Source of the DNA: RUG023 sp900315435 | GTDB lineage: Bacteria > Spirochaetota > Spirochaetia > Sphaerochaetales > Sphaerochaetaceae | NCBI GenBank assembly: GCA_902788205.1 | Contig: CADAJJ010000008.1 | Span: 1-64,000 of the forward strand | Reading direction: 5' to 3' | Length of the DNA: 64,000 bases | In this document: piece by piece, positions 16,213 to 23,977 of the stretch | Position numbering within the stretch: the stretch's first letter is position 1 | How the letters are laid out: every line of letters begins with the position of its first letter | Position numbers and translations under genes: made by a program | The notes under the pieces: model-generated | Seen by the model: only the letters and a program-made list of their open reading frames with translations | What the model was told of the DNA's origin: nothing | Databases searched by the model: none

Positions 16213-17064
16213 ATGGAATTGCGGCAAGTCAGGTATTTTCTCACGGTGGTGGATGCCGGTTCGATCAGCGAAGGGGCAAGAAGGCTCCATATATCCCAGC
16301 CACCGCTCTCTCTGGCGATGCGGCAATTGGAGGAGGAGCTGGAGGCGCAGCTGTTCGTCCGGGGGCATAGCCATCTGACCCTGACCGAGGCGGGAAGGTC
16401 CTTCTACCAGAAAGGCCAGAACCTGGTGGAACTTGCCTCGCAGACCACCAGGGAGATCCGGGAGATGCGGAGGGAGCGGACCCTGCACCTGGGGGTGACA
16501 CCGACAACGGTCCCGCTGGTCATGCCGGCACTCCAGGCGGTCAGGAACCAGGATTCCTCCATCCGTATCGACCTGCACGACGGCTCCACGTACCAGTTGC
16601 TGGATTTGGTGGCGCGCCGCCTTGTCGACGCGGCGGTCATCCGCACCCCCTGCAGCGCCGGCAACCTGCACCAGGTAGCCATCGCCCGGGATTCCATGCT
16701 GTTCCTTTCCCCAGACGGACAGGAAAAAGGCCCTGTCCGTCTCGAGGAGCTTTCCAGGTTCCCTTTGATCCTCTACCGGCGCTACCGGGACTTCATCCTC
16801 GACGTCTTCAGCCATCATGCCGTGGAACCCAAGCTGGTGGGAGAGTGCGACGACGCGCGGACGGCAATCAGCATGGTCCGCGCGTCCTTGGGCTGCGCGA
16901 TCATTCCTTCCACCATGGGCGATGCCGCCGCGGGAACCATAGCGCGCCCGGTCGAGGCTCCGGAACTGGCCACCGAGATCCTGTTTGTCTGGGACCGTGA
17001 CCTGCCGCTGGTCCAGGAAATGAAAGAGCAATTGCTTTGCATGTCCGAAGCGAAAGAGCAATAA
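16213..17064 (+). CDS. LysR-family transcriptional regulator
   Basis: A 283-residue regulator with an N-terminal winged helix (MELRQVRYFLTVVDAGSISEGA, then HISQPPLSLAMRQLEEELEAQLF) and a C-terminal effector-binding domain from about residue 90. The second ATG (16213) is chosen because GGAGG ends 5 nt before it; the first ATG would place the ribosome site inside the coding region. Divergent orientation to the chrA pair suggests that it controls them. The effector is not predictable. Confidence 0.88.
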   Translation: MELRQVRYFLTVVDAGSISEGARRLHISQPPLSLAMRQLEEELEAQLFVRGHSHLTLTEAGRSFYQKGQNLVELASQTTREIREMRRERTLHLGVTPTTVPLVMPALQAVRNQDSSIRIDLHDGSTYQLLDLVARRLVDAAVIRTPCSAGNLHQVAIARDSMLFLSPDGQEKGPVRLEELSRFPLILYRRYRDFILDVFSHHAVEPKLVGECDDARTAISMVRASLGCAIIPSTMGDAAAGTIARPVEAPELATEILFVWDRDLPLVQEMKEQLLCMSEAKEQ

Positions 17065-17091
17065 GATAGGGACAAGGTCAAACATGATCAA

Positions 17092-17119
17092 TTGACCGGC
17101 GGCCCGGAGGCAATACAAT
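17092..17119 (+). promoter_or_regulatory. Promoter of the Nif11-like peptide gene
   Basis: TTGACC (17092-17097), a 16-base spacer and TACAAT (17114-17119). Transcription would start about 10 nt before GAGGG, the ribosome site of the gene at 17136. Confidence 0.6.
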
Positions 17120-17135
17120 AGATTCCGAGGGTACG

Positions 17136-17357
17136 ATGAACAGAAACGTCGAGGCTTTTCTCGAGCAAATGGAGAGCAACGTTGCCGTCAGGGACCGGTT
17201 CTATTCCTGCAAGGACTGGAACGAGGCATATGCGTACGCGCTCACCTTGCAACAGGGGTTCTCCCTGATGGACCTGGTACGGGGTTTCTGCCAGTGCAAC
17301 CAGATGGCAGGAGAATTCCGCGCCGCTCCGTGCGGGAGAGAAGTCGCCAACCATTGA
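17136..17357 (+). CDS. Small Nif11-like protein with a Cys-containing tail
   Basis: A 73-residue protein. Residues 1-48 resemble the Nif11 domain: a VEAFLEQMESNVAVRDRF helix, then KDWNEAYAYA and QGFSLMDL. Nif11 domains occur as leader parts of ribosomally made peptide natural products and in free-standing small proteins. The tail holds Cys at three places (FCQCNQ and APCG) but no clear GG cleavage site. It has its own promoter, a GAGGG ribosome site and a terminator, so it is a separate unit. No peptide-modifying enzyme or exporter is adjacent. The Nif11 match is by eye and moderate. Confidence 0.5.
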   Translation: MNRNVEAFLEQMESNVAVRDRFYSCKDWNEAYAYALTLQQGFSLMDLVRGFCQCNQMAGEFRAAPCGREVANH

Positions 17358-17366
17358 CGACAAAAC

Positions 17367-17390
17367 TCCCCTTGCCGCCGGGCAAGGGGA
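17367..17390. terminator. Bidirectional terminator between convergent genes
   Basis: TCCCCTTGCC (17367-17376) pairs with GGCAAGGGGA (17381-17390). On the minus strand it is followed by GTTTTG and on the plus strand by TATATCTT, so it can serve both flanking genes. Confidence 0.75.
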
Positions 17391-17417
17391 TATATCTTGC
17401 AATGAAAGGGAATCGGT

Positions 17418-18638
17418 TCAGAACGCGTAGGTCGCGCTGAGCGCCATCTGGAAGACGGTCTTGTCGAGCTCGAAAGTCATGCCGCTCGCAGTGTAGTCCG
17501 TCTCCTTGTACAGGGTGTACATGGCGCCATAGGTGACGGCCAGCTGGTCCATGACCTGGTATTCGACACCGGCCGCGAACGAAAAACTGTCCAGAACCGG
17601 ACTGAGGACGTTGTTCACATCATCCTTGCTGCCCTGCTTGGAGTACAGCGTTCCCGCGCTCAGCAGGACCTTCGGCGACAATTGCCAGTCGGCACCGCAG
17701 GAGATTTCCCAGCTGTCATTCCAGTCGATGTCCTTGTCGGGGCTGAAGGCGGAGCTGACGTCGGCATGGCTGTTGAAATAGTAGTTGAAGCTGGTGGAGA
17801 GGTACAGGTTGTCCAGCAGCTGATAGCCGATGCCCGTGTTGATTTCGGACGGCAGGTCGTTGTCGAACTTGTCACCTTCCTGGATTCCGAGCATGGAGGA
17901 GAGGGCGGCCCCTTCCACGTCCGTGAACTTCATCCGCATCTTCGTGATGGTCTTGTACTGCAGGGAGAGGTCGAGCTTGCCAATCGGCTTGTAGTGCACG
18001 CCAAAGATACCGCCGACACCCCAGCCGAACGCATCATAACTCGCACCATTCAGGCCGTTGATGGTGAGTGTCATACTCTGGGTAGCCTCGAGGAAACGGA
18101 TACCGGCAGCGACGGAAAGCGTGTCGTTCCAGTTGTAGGCAAGGCCGACGGTCTCGCCGTAAGTCACGCTGGTGACTTCCAGTTCGTGGGCTGCACCCCC
18201 CAACAAGGCTTTGATCATTCCTGAGCCTTTCTTGTAATCCAGGGAACCGCCACCGGCGGCAATATGGAACGAGGCGGAAGCCGCGAAGTCGCCGAAGCGA
18301 TAGACCATGTCGACGTTCGGATAGAGGATTACCGGCTTCTCGTCCTTGTACGTGGAGGTGCCGATGAAGCTCTGGGTCGCCGCATCCGACGCCTTGTGGG
18401 AATATTCCTTGAACACGAACTGGTTCCCTACCTCGGCGGAGAATTTCTGCTTCAGGAAGCCGGTCCCGGCCAGGTTGTAGAGCGCGGCCTCCGGACGGGA
18501 ATCCTCGGTGTTCCGGCTCGGATTGCGCAGGTAACCGGTGCTCAGGTTGGACTTGGCGTCGATGCTGCCTGCGGAAAGGGTAGCGGCGCCAAGCATCAGG
18601 ATGGCACTTGCCGCGACGAACTGCGTGCGTTTAGTCAT
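17418..18638 (-). CDS. FadL/OMPP1-family outer-membrane protein
   Basis: A 406-residue exported barrel. The signal peptide ends near residue 23 (ATLSAG). The N-terminal plug-like part contains EAALYNLAGTGFL, the A-x-x-x-N-x-A-G signature of FadL/TodX proteins. Many amphipathic strands follow and the chain ends in TYAF. FadL-family barrels take up long-chain fatty acids or other hydrophobic compounds. GGAG precedes the start and a promoter lies 43 nt upstream. It is a single gene; no fatty-acid-degradation gene is nearby. Confidence 0.78.
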   Translation of the reverse strand: MTKRTQFVAASAILMLGAATLSAGSIDAKSNLSTGYLRNPSRNTEDSRPEAALYNLAGTGFLKQKFSAEVGNQFVFKEYSHKASDAATQSFIGTSTYKDEKPVILYPNVDMVYRFGDFAASASFHIAAGGGSLDYKKGSGMIKALLGGAAHELEVTSVTYGETVGLAYNWNDTLSVAAGIRFLEATQSMTLTINGLNGASYDAFGWGVGGIFGVHYKPIGKLDLSLQYKTITKMRMKFTDVEGAALSSMLGIQEGDKFDNDLPSEINTGIGYQLLDNLYLSTSFNYYFNSHADVSSAFSPDKDIDWNDSWEISCGADWQLSPKVLLSAGTLYSKQGSKDDVNNVLSPVLDSFSFAAGVEYQVMDQLAVTYGAMYTLYKETDYTASGMTFELDKTVFQMALSATYAF

Positions 18639-18680
18639 AACAAATCTCCATAATTTGTAAATGTGTCAGAATCCAACCAT

Positions 18681-18709
18681 ATCATATCGCGCTGAAACAT
18701 GTTTGCCAA
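18681..18709 (-). promoter_or_regulatory. Promoter of the FadL-like gene with an internal palindrome
   Basis: TTGGCA (18704-18709), a 17-base spacer and TATGAT (18681-18686) on the minus strand. The spacer contains the palindrome AAACATGTTT (18695-18704), a possible operator. Confidence 0.55.
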
Positions 18710-18811
18710 CTGGACATAATTACATTTTTTGTCAGATTGTGTGCATACTGACTATGTGATATCCTGTATATGATACCTAAAAAGGATGCATGTATTGCTA
18801 TACATATAAAA

Positions 18812-18988
18812 TTATGGGTGTGACTCCGGGTTTGGGGAAGGGAAGTTGGCTTGGGCCTCCACCTCGCGCTCCTTGGCCCGGAGAAGTTCCTCGTAGCCTC
18901 TGAGCGGGGAGAAGGGGATGAATTGTTTGGCTCGCTCCTTCCGGTCCATGCGGGGAAGCTGCTCCCAGAACCGTTCATTCGTCGCCAC
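18812..18988 (-). CDS. YolD-like small partner protein of the Y-family polymerase
   Basis: A 58-residue protein that starts with GTG at 18988 inside the end of the polymerase gene and ends with TAA at 18812. It reads ATNERFWEQLPRMDRKERA followed by KQFIPFSPLRGYEELLRAKE. The A-K-Q-F-hydrophobic-P-F-x-x-L-x-G-[FY] block is the hallmark of small YolD-like proteins encoded beside DinB/UmuC-type polymerases. The start overlaps the polymerase stop by 14 bp, so the two are cotranscribed and probably coupled. Its molecular role is not established. Confidence 0.78.
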   Translation of the reverse strand: MATNERFWEQLPRMDRKERAKQFIPFSPLRGYEELLRAKEREVEAQANFPSPNPESHP

Positions 18989-20237
18989 TGCGGTGCCCTC
19001 CTATCTGGAGATTCCGCTCCCGCGTGGTCGCCCCTTGTTCCAGGTCCATGCACTTGAGGATCGCGTTTTTTCCAAAGCGCTGCTTGATGGCGAGCGATGC
19101 GAGCTGGAGCCTGCGGTCCTTTTCTTCCTGCCGCGGGTCGGAAAACAAATCGGCCTGGCTGTCCGCCTCGTCTGCCACGTCACAGAAGGCGAGGCCGATG
19201 CGGCGGATGGACATGCCGTCCGAGGTGATGCGCTTGTAGAGCCTACCCGCCGCCTCGGTAAGCAACCGGTTCGAATTGGTACGGGAGGGAAGATGCTCGC
19301 TTCCGTTGATGGTCGCGAAGGAGTGGTTCCCGAGGGAAAGGTAAAGGGCTACCGTCTCGGTCACCGAATGCTTTTCCACCAAGGAGAGGGAAAGGGTGTC
19401 GGCCATTTCCTTGACCAACAGCAGCGCCTCGGCCCGGGAGTAGTCTCGGGAAAGGACTTGCGCGGTGGAGAAGGAGTGGGTCTTGGACCGGTAGGAATGG
19501 ATATCCCCGATGGTGCAGCTTTCCCGTCCCCACGCATGGTCAAAGAGCAGTTCGGCATCCACGCCGAAGGCTTCCTTCAGCCGTTTCTGGTCGCAGAGCG
19601 CGACCTGCCGCATGGTCCTGATCCCCATATGCTCGAGGCGGGTCGCGATTCCCGGCCCGATTTTCCAGAAATCGGAGAGCGGCTTGTGGTCCCAAAGGGT
19701 CTTGATATACCTCTCCTGATCGAGGATGCCGATGTGGTCGGAGACGTGTTTGGCGGTGATGTCCAAGGCGATTTTGGCGAGATAGAGGTTGGTGCCGATG
19801 CCGCAGGTAGCGGTGATGCCGGTCTGTCGCAGGATGGACCGCATGATCTCGATGGCCAGCTCTTTCGCCGTCTTTCCATACAAGGACAGGTAGTGCGTCA
19901 CATCCAGAAAGGCCTCGTCGATCGAGTACACCTGGATGTCTTCCTTGGCCACATAGGAAAGATAGATGCCGTAGATCCGTGCCGAATACTCCATGTAGAG
20001 CTTCATCCTCGGCTTGGCCATCACATAGCGCAGACGCTTGGGAATCTCGAATACCCTGCACCGGTTCCGTACTCCTTTCGCGCGCAGCGAGGGGCTGACG
20101 GCAAGGCAGATGGTCTTGTCGGTGCGGGCAGGGTCGGCGACGACCAGGTCGGCCGTCATCGGATCCAGTCCCCGCTCAACGCACTCGACCGAGGCATAGA
20201 AGGATTTCAGGTCGATGCAGAGATAGGCATGTTCCAT
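18975..20237 (-). CDS. Y-family translesion DNA polymerase (DinB/UmuC type)
   Basis: A 420-residue polymerase for bypass of damaged template bases. The catalytic palm shows CIDLKSFYASVEC (residues 7-19) and YSIDEAFLDVT near residue 105, with the metal-binding acidic residues. A helix-hairpin-helix thumb lies around 180-205 (KIGPGIATRLEHMGI), followed by the little-finger domain. It is closer to the DinP/UvrX-like proteins of Gram-positives that pair with YolD than to E. coli DinB. AAGG lies before the start. The inverted repeat GCTAC-N12-GTAGC at 20241-20262 covers the likely -10 region and could be a damage-response operator, but no LexA gene is seen here. Confidence 0.88.
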   Translation of the reverse strand: MEHAYLCIDLKSFYASVECVERGLDPMTADLVVADPARTDKTICLAVSPSLRAKGVRNRCRVFEIPKRLRYVMAKPRMKLYMEYSARIYGIYLSYVAKEDIQVYSIDEAFLDVTHYLSLYGKTAKELAIEIMRSILRQTGITATCGIGTNLYLAKIALDITAKHVSDHIGILDQERYIKTLWDHKPLSDFWKIGPGIATRLEHMGIRTMRQVALCDQKRLKEAFGVDAELLFDHAWGRESCTIGDIHSYRSKTHSFSTAQVLSRDYSRAEALLLVKEMADTLSLSLVEKHSVTETVALYLSLGNHSFATINGSEHLPSRTNSNRLLTEAAGRLYKRITSDGMSIRRIGLAFCDVADEADSQADLFSDPRQEEKDRRLQLASLAIKQRFGKNAILKCMDLEQGATTRERNLQIGGHRSGDE

Positions 20238-20240
20238 ATG

Positions 20241-20262
20241 GCTACCTTATCATATGTGTAGC
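20241..20262. promoter_or_regulatory. Inverted repeat upstream of the Y-family polymerase
   Basis: GCTAC (20241-20245) and GTAGC (20258-20262) flank 12 bases that include TATGAT on the minus strand, a possible -10 box 11 nt before the polymerase start. A regulator site is inferred from position only. Confidence 0.35.
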
Positions 20263-20287
20263 TAAACGACAAGTGATTGCTCCCCGC

Positions 20288-20317
20288 TTGAGCAAGAGGG
20301 GACGCGGGGCATAGGAT
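20288..20317 (+). promoter_or_regulatory. Promoter with -10 box 7 nt from a small Cys-rich ORF
   Basis: TTGAGC (20288-20293), an 18-base spacer and TAGGAT (20312-20317) precede ATG at 20325 by 7 nt without a Shine-Dalgarno. Confidence 0.45.
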
Positions 20318-20324
20318 TGCAGGC

Positions 20325-20474
20325 ATGGAACAGACGAAATGCGCCACCTGCCCCTACTGGGTGGCCTGTGACTGGAATGACCGGAGCGTCCCCATCGAGT
20401 ACATGTGCGAGATGGAGGAGAATGGGAAACCGTGCGCGAAAGAAGGACTCGAATCCTCTGAACCCAAGCGGTGA
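20325..20474 (+). CDS. Cys-rich 49-residue miniprotein
   Basis: A short frame that reads MEQTKCATCPYWVACDWND and continues to a CEMEENGKPCAKE segment. Five cysteines (C-x2-C, C, C, C) in 49 residues suggest a small metal-binding or zinc-ribbon-like fold. It has no signal peptide. No family is recognised. Support comes from the Cys pattern, the acidic soluble composition, and a promoter placed for a leaderless message. It is divergent from the polymerase gene. Confidence 0.45.
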   Translation: MEQTKCATCPYWVACDWNDRSVPIEYMCEMEENGKPCAKEGLESSEPKR

Positions 20475-20679
20475 ACCGATAGGAAAAGGCTCGCGACACA
20501 TGTTTGTGGAACGAGGCGGATGCACAAGGAATCATACGTGTTACGGTGGGGTCTAACATAAGAGTATGGGAAAGGGGACGCTGCTCGTACATTTGTACAT
20601 AGTAACGACAATGATACCAAGCGGAGATACCATCCCCATAAGCGACAGTATCACGGCAAGCTTCACCGTGACCGTCCGG
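20475..20679. other. Non-coding stretch
   Basis: About 200 bases between the Cys-rich miniprotein and a pseudogene remnant. Reading frames here are short and have no recognisable content. Confidence 0.4.
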
Positions 20680-20925
20680 CTACATCGGTACGCAATCAGA
20701 GAAGGAAGGAAATCGAGACGGTGACAACCAAATGACAACATCCTCTGCCGCGAAAGCTGTATGCAAAAGTACATTACCTTCCTTCCATACCCTGTCTCTT
20801 TTCAATCCAACACGAACAAAAACTCCTTTCTTTTGCAGCGAAGACATGGCTCTCTCAATGGTGCGCTTTGAAACCCCCACTTGCATCGCAAGTGTAACGA
20901 TGTCATCTCTGGATTGCTGATCACC
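20680..20925 (-). pseudogene. Remnant of a winged-helix DNA-binding domain
   Basis: On the minus strand the frame RDDIVTLAMQVGVSKRTIER followed by AMSSLQKKGVFVRVG is a clear helix-turn-helix plus wing. It is of the kind found at the C-terminus of AlbA/DeoR-like ATP-binding proteins or of Fic-domain proteins. Upstream the frame closes at a TAA with no start codon before the helix-turn-helix, and downstream the sequence degenerates (SPSRFPSFSDCVPM). This looks like the leftover 3' end of a larger gene. Confidence 0.55.
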
Positions 20926-21057
20926 AAAGCAGCTACCGTTTGCTCTGTTTTATGAAAATGAACGGTATCCTGATGCCATATGCGACATCGTTATTTTCCA
21001 ACCATCATTTTGTGTCGGTTTGAAAGCTGCATACCTTGTGTACTATTGCAATACTCT

Positions 21058-21092
21058 AAAAAAACACAACCTCACGCAGGTAACGTGAGGTT
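21058..21092 (-). terminator. Terminator of the tRNA-Lys gene
   Basis: AACCTCACG (21068-21076) pairs with CGTGAGGTT (21084-21092). On the minus strand it is followed by GTGTTTTTTT. It begins about 10 nt beyond the tRNA 3' end. Confidence 0.9.
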
Positions 21093-21102
21093 GATGTACG
21101 GA

Positions 21103-21175
21103 TGAGCCGCAAAGGGATCGAACCTTTGACCCACAGATTAAGAGTCTGTTGCTCTACCAGCTGAGCTAGCGGCCC
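21103..21175 (-). tRNA. tRNA-Lys (anticodon CTT)
   Basis: A complete cloverleaf of 73 nt. Acceptor arms GGGCCGC and GCGGCTC pair with one G-T, the D arm has AGCTCAGCTGGTAGAGC, the anticodon loop is ACTCTTAA with anticodon CTT, and the T arm has GGTTCGATCC. The discriminator base is A. CCA is not encoded. Confidence 0.95.
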
Positions 21176-21345
21176 GTAACGACTGATTATCCTAGCGAGA
21201 GCGCGGTTCTCATGCAAGCCCCCAGGCCGAAAAATGTCATTGGTACGGAGACAGTCCCCGCTTGAAAGGCGTTTCTGGCGCGGGATGGCTTTCCTGTCCT
21301 TCCAAGTGTATAATGGAAATGGTGGCGGCACCAAGGAGCATCCCC

Positions 21346-22125
21346 ATGGCTTGTATTACCGGTTTCGAAGGAGAAGACATTGTCTTTCGCATGGACGATG
21401 GGTCGAGCAAATCCATACCGAAGACTCTTTGCGACTTCGTTCCCCAGGTGGGGATGGAGGTGGAAATCCGGGAAGAAGGGGGCCGCTTTACCCTGGTTCC
21501 CCGCTCTCCGCAGCGGAAAATGGAGGAACCCGGGCATGCGGTGCCTTTGCAAAGAGGAGGGCTGAAGCGTACTGCCAAGGAACGCATTCATGGCAACATC
21601 CTGAAGTTGCTCCCCCTCTTCCTGTGCTCGATCCTTCCCATGCTTTGCTCCGCTTGGTCTCCGTTCCTCGGGTGGCTGGCCGCCCTGTTCCTGATTCCTT
21701 GCATCGAGTTGGGGTGCGTCCATATCTATCTGGCGCTTTTCGACCAGAAACGCTGGTCGCTGGATTTGCTTTCGGAAGGGTTCAAGCCGTATTGGCGGTG
21801 TGTGGGCCTTGCCTTCCTGAGGATCCTGTACATCTGCCTCTGGGGATGTCTTTTCATCATCCCCGGCATTGTCAAGTCCATTTCCTACAGCCAGGCCTTG
21901 TACATCTTCGCCGAACATCCGGACATGGAGCCTGGCGAAGCCATCAGCGCGAGCAGGAAGATGATGCAGGGACACAAATGGGAATTCTTCCTGTTCGCCC
22001 TTTCGTTCCTCGGGTGGTTCCTCCTGTCTCTTCTGACCTGCGGGATCCTTCTCGTCTATGTCGCTCCCTACTGGCAGGAAGCCCAAGTCGCGTTCTATCG
22101 CTCGTTGGGGCGACGGCAGAAGTGA
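21346..22125 (+). CDS. DUF975-family membrane protein with an N-terminal extension
   Basis: A 259-residue protein. Residues 1-75 are soluble (ITGFEGEDIVFRMDDG and a basic stretch). Residues 80-255 form a DUF975-type membrane domain with about four hydrophobic segments. The family block IVKSISYSQALYIFAEHPD followed by SASRKMMQGHKWEFFLFALSF is clear near residues 180-220. The ATG at 21346 is chosen because AAGGAG lies 9 nt upstream; the earlier in-frame ATG has none. DUF975 proteins are widespread and of unknown function. A TATAAT at about 21308-21313 may belong to its promoter. Confidence 0.75.
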   Translation: MACITGFEGEDIVFRMDDGSSKSIPKTLCDFVPQVGMEVEIREEGGRFTLVPRSPQRKMEEPGHAVPLQRGGLKRTAKERIHGNILKLLPLFLCSILPMLCSAWSPFLGWLAALFLIPCIELGCVHIYLALFDQKRWSLDLLSEGFKPYWRCVGLAFLRILYICLWGCLFIIPGIVKSISYSQALYIFAEHPDMEPGEAISASRKMMQGHKWEFFLFALSFLGWFLLSLLTCGILLVYVAPYWQEAQVAFYRSLGRRQK

Positions 22126-22270
22126 GTTGTTTCCGATGAGGAAAACTTCACGAATCCTCACAAAAACCTGATTCTCTTTTGCCCGGGAAATGGATGAAGA
22201 TAAAGCCAACCGGCGGATGGTGGTTCGCCATAGAAAAGACCCCAAGAAACATCTATTGAGGAGAATCACC

Positions 22271-23251
22271 ATGAAACGAACAACCATCATGTCGCTCATG
22301 ACCGTAGTGGCGCTCGCGTTGGCTGGCTGCGCGACGACCAGGAATGGGGACCAGGACGAGCAAGCGCCTGTGAGCGACATCGCCTTTTTCGCCCGAACGA
22401 CTGGCGAGCATCCGGACAAGAGCGCCGATAGCGAGCTACAGGAGCTGATTGCCAGCGTGAAGCCTGGATACACCCAAGGTTCCTATACGGATGAAGAAAC
22501 GGGATTGACCGTTCCTTACAACCTCTATCTGCCCCCCGATTACGATGCCTCCAAGAGCTATCCGATGGTGGTCTTCATCGGTGACGCCACCACGGCGGGT
22601 ACCGATATGGACTATCCGCTCACCCAAGGCTGGGGCGGCCTCATCTGGGCAAGCGGCGATGCCGAGTGCATCGTCCTGAATCCGGTCTATCCCGACGTTG
22701 TCATCGATGACCACGATGCCTATACGGTCACCGATTACGTGAAGCTGACTCCGAGACTGATTGGTGAGGTGGCGGGTGCCTACTCGGTCGAGACCGACCG
22801 GATCTACGGGACCGGTCAGTCGATGGGCGCCATGACCACCTTGTATCTCGCCTCAAACTATCCCGACCTGTACGCTGCTGTCCTGATTGTCGACGGCCAG
22901 TGGCCGGCCGGCCAGCTTCCGGAAGTCGCCAGCCAGCATATCATCTATATCGCCGCTGGTGGTGACGACAAGGCTGCCGCCGGACAGGAGGAGCTGAAAC
23001 AGTACTTGACGGAGAAAGGCGTCGGCTATGGAGAGATTTCCCAGCTGGACGCGCAGGCCGACCGCGACTCGTTAAATGGCCAGGTGCAGACGATGCTGGA
23101 CGAAGGCAACGCGATCAACTTCATCACCTGGGCTTCTGGTACCGTCATGCAGGGTGTCTCCAGCAACATCACCAGCGAGCATATGGCCTCGTTCGATTAC
23201 GGCTACAAGCTTTCCGCGGTGAGGAACTGGATTCTCTCCCAGACGAAATGA
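22271..23251 (+). CDS. Lipoprotein alpha/beta-hydrolase (esterase or peptidase-like)
   Basis: A 326-residue lipoprotein. The signal sequence ends in the lipobox LALAGC with Cys20. The mature part shows TVPYNLYLPPDYD, PMVVFIGDA and the nucleophile elbow GTGQSMGAM with Ser184, followed by a DLYAAVLIV strand. This fits secreted feruloyl-esterase / prolyl-oligopeptidase-like hydrolases. His near the C-terminus (ITSEHMASF) could complete the triad. The ATG at 22271 is preceded by GAGGAG and starts the signal peptide, so the upstream in-frame ATG is not used. It is convergent with the GntR gene with only 6 bases between. Confidence 0.78.
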   Translation: MKRTTIMSLMTVVALALAGCATTRNGDQDEQAPVSDIAFFARTTGEHPDKSADSELQELIASVKPGYTQGSYTDEETGLTVPYNLYLPPDYDASKSYPMVVFIGDATTAGTDMDYPLTQGWGGLIWASGDAECIVLNPVYPDVVIDDHDAYTVTDYVKLTPRLIGEVAGAYSVETDRIYGTGQSMGAMTTLYLASNYPDLYAAVLIVDGQWPAGQLPEVASQHIIYIAAGGDDKAAAGQEELKQYLTEKGVGYGEISQLDAQADRDSLNGQVQTMLDEGNAINFITWASGTVMQGVSSNITSEHMASFDYGYKLSAVRNWILSQTK

Positions 23252-23257
23252 GGGAAC

Positions 23258-23884
23258 TCACAGCAGGACTGCCGTGTCCGTCATGAAAAGGTGCTGATAG
23301 TCGTCGACCGTGCGGCGGAGGTGGTGGAGGACTTGCTTGCCGGCAAGTTCTCCATCCTTTTGCTGGATGGCGTCCAGAATAGCCTGGTGCTCAATGCGGG
23401 CAAGCGCCTCGCGCGCGGAATCTTCCTTGCTCGAGAGGACCCGGATCCTCTGGCATTGCGTCATCAATTTCCGCTCCATTTCCACCAGATAGCTGTTTCC
23501 GGCCAGCTGGGCGAGGATGCAGTGGAATGCGCAGTCGGCATCACCGCCTTGCCGTTCCATCGCTTGTTCCACCTCGTCCTTGGTTACAGGGCGGGGCGCC
23601 TGCGCCAGCAGCCGGACAATCGCCGGTTCGATGATGCCGCGCGCCTGATAGACCATCGTGATGTCTCCCACGGAAATGGGGGCGACCACCATGCCCCGGC
23701 TGGGCATGATCCTGACCAGGCCTTCTTCGGCGAGCTGGGTTACCGCCTCGTGCACCGGGGTGCGGCTGTATCCGAGCATCTCGATGAATGTCCGTTCGCT
23801 GATGATGTCCCCAGGTTTCAGCGTGCCATCGAGAATCTGGCCTTTGACCAGCGTGTATGCCTCTTCTTTCCGTGTGACTGCCAT
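23258..23884 (-). CDS. GntR-family regulator with FCD-type effector domain
   Basis: A 208-residue regulator. The N-terminal winged helix contains GTLKPGDIISERTFIEMLG then YSRTPVHEAVTQLAEEGLVR. The C-terminal all-helical FCD domain carries AFHCILAQLAGN and ARIEHQAILDAIQQKD with the metal/effector His residues. The start at 23884 is supported by a G-rich ribosome site. It is divergent from the three-gene dehydrogenase operon and most likely controls it. The intergenic region contains two palindromes, one with the GT-NN-AC core typical of this family. Confidence 0.88.
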   Translation of the reverse strand: MAVTRKEEAYTLVKGQILDGTLKPGDIISERTFIEMLGYSRTPVHEAVTQLAEEGLVRIMPSRGMVVAPISVGDITMVYQARGIIEPAIVRLLAQAPRPVTKDEVEQAMERQGGDADCAFHCILAQLAGNSYLVEMERKLMTQCQRIRVLSSKEDSAREALARIEHQAILDAIQQKDGELAGKQVLHHLRRTVDDYQHLFMTDTAVLL

Positions 23885-23901
23885 TGAAGACCCCCGGGAA
23901 A

Positions 23902-23911
23902 TTGTTGACAA
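23902..23911. promoter_or_regulatory. GntR-type half-palindrome TTGTTGACAA
   Basis: TTGT-TG-ACAA has the GT-NN-AC core of GntR/FadR-type operators and lies 18 nt from the GntR start codon, suitable for autorepression. Binding is inferred. Confidence 0.4.
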
Positions 23912-23950
23912 CTTCCAAAGAGAATGATATAGCGGAAACCAGCAATATGC

Positions 23951-23966
23951 AACCGATATATCGGTT
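23951..23966. promoter_or_regulatory. Perfect 16-bp palindrome before the dehydrogenase operon
   Basis: AACCGATA followed directly by TATCGGTT is a perfect palindrome that ends 11 nt before the start codon of the first dehydrogenase gene. Its position over the transcription or translation start suggests a repressor site, probably for the divergent GntR protein. Confidence 0.5.
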
Positions 23967-23977
23967 TGAGGATGGAA

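Noticed and set aside
20442..20500. tRNA-like sequence GGACTCGAATCCTCTGAACC
   Set aside because: It has no acceptor, D or anticodon arm around it and lies within the small Cys-rich reading frame; the resemblance to a T arm is chance.
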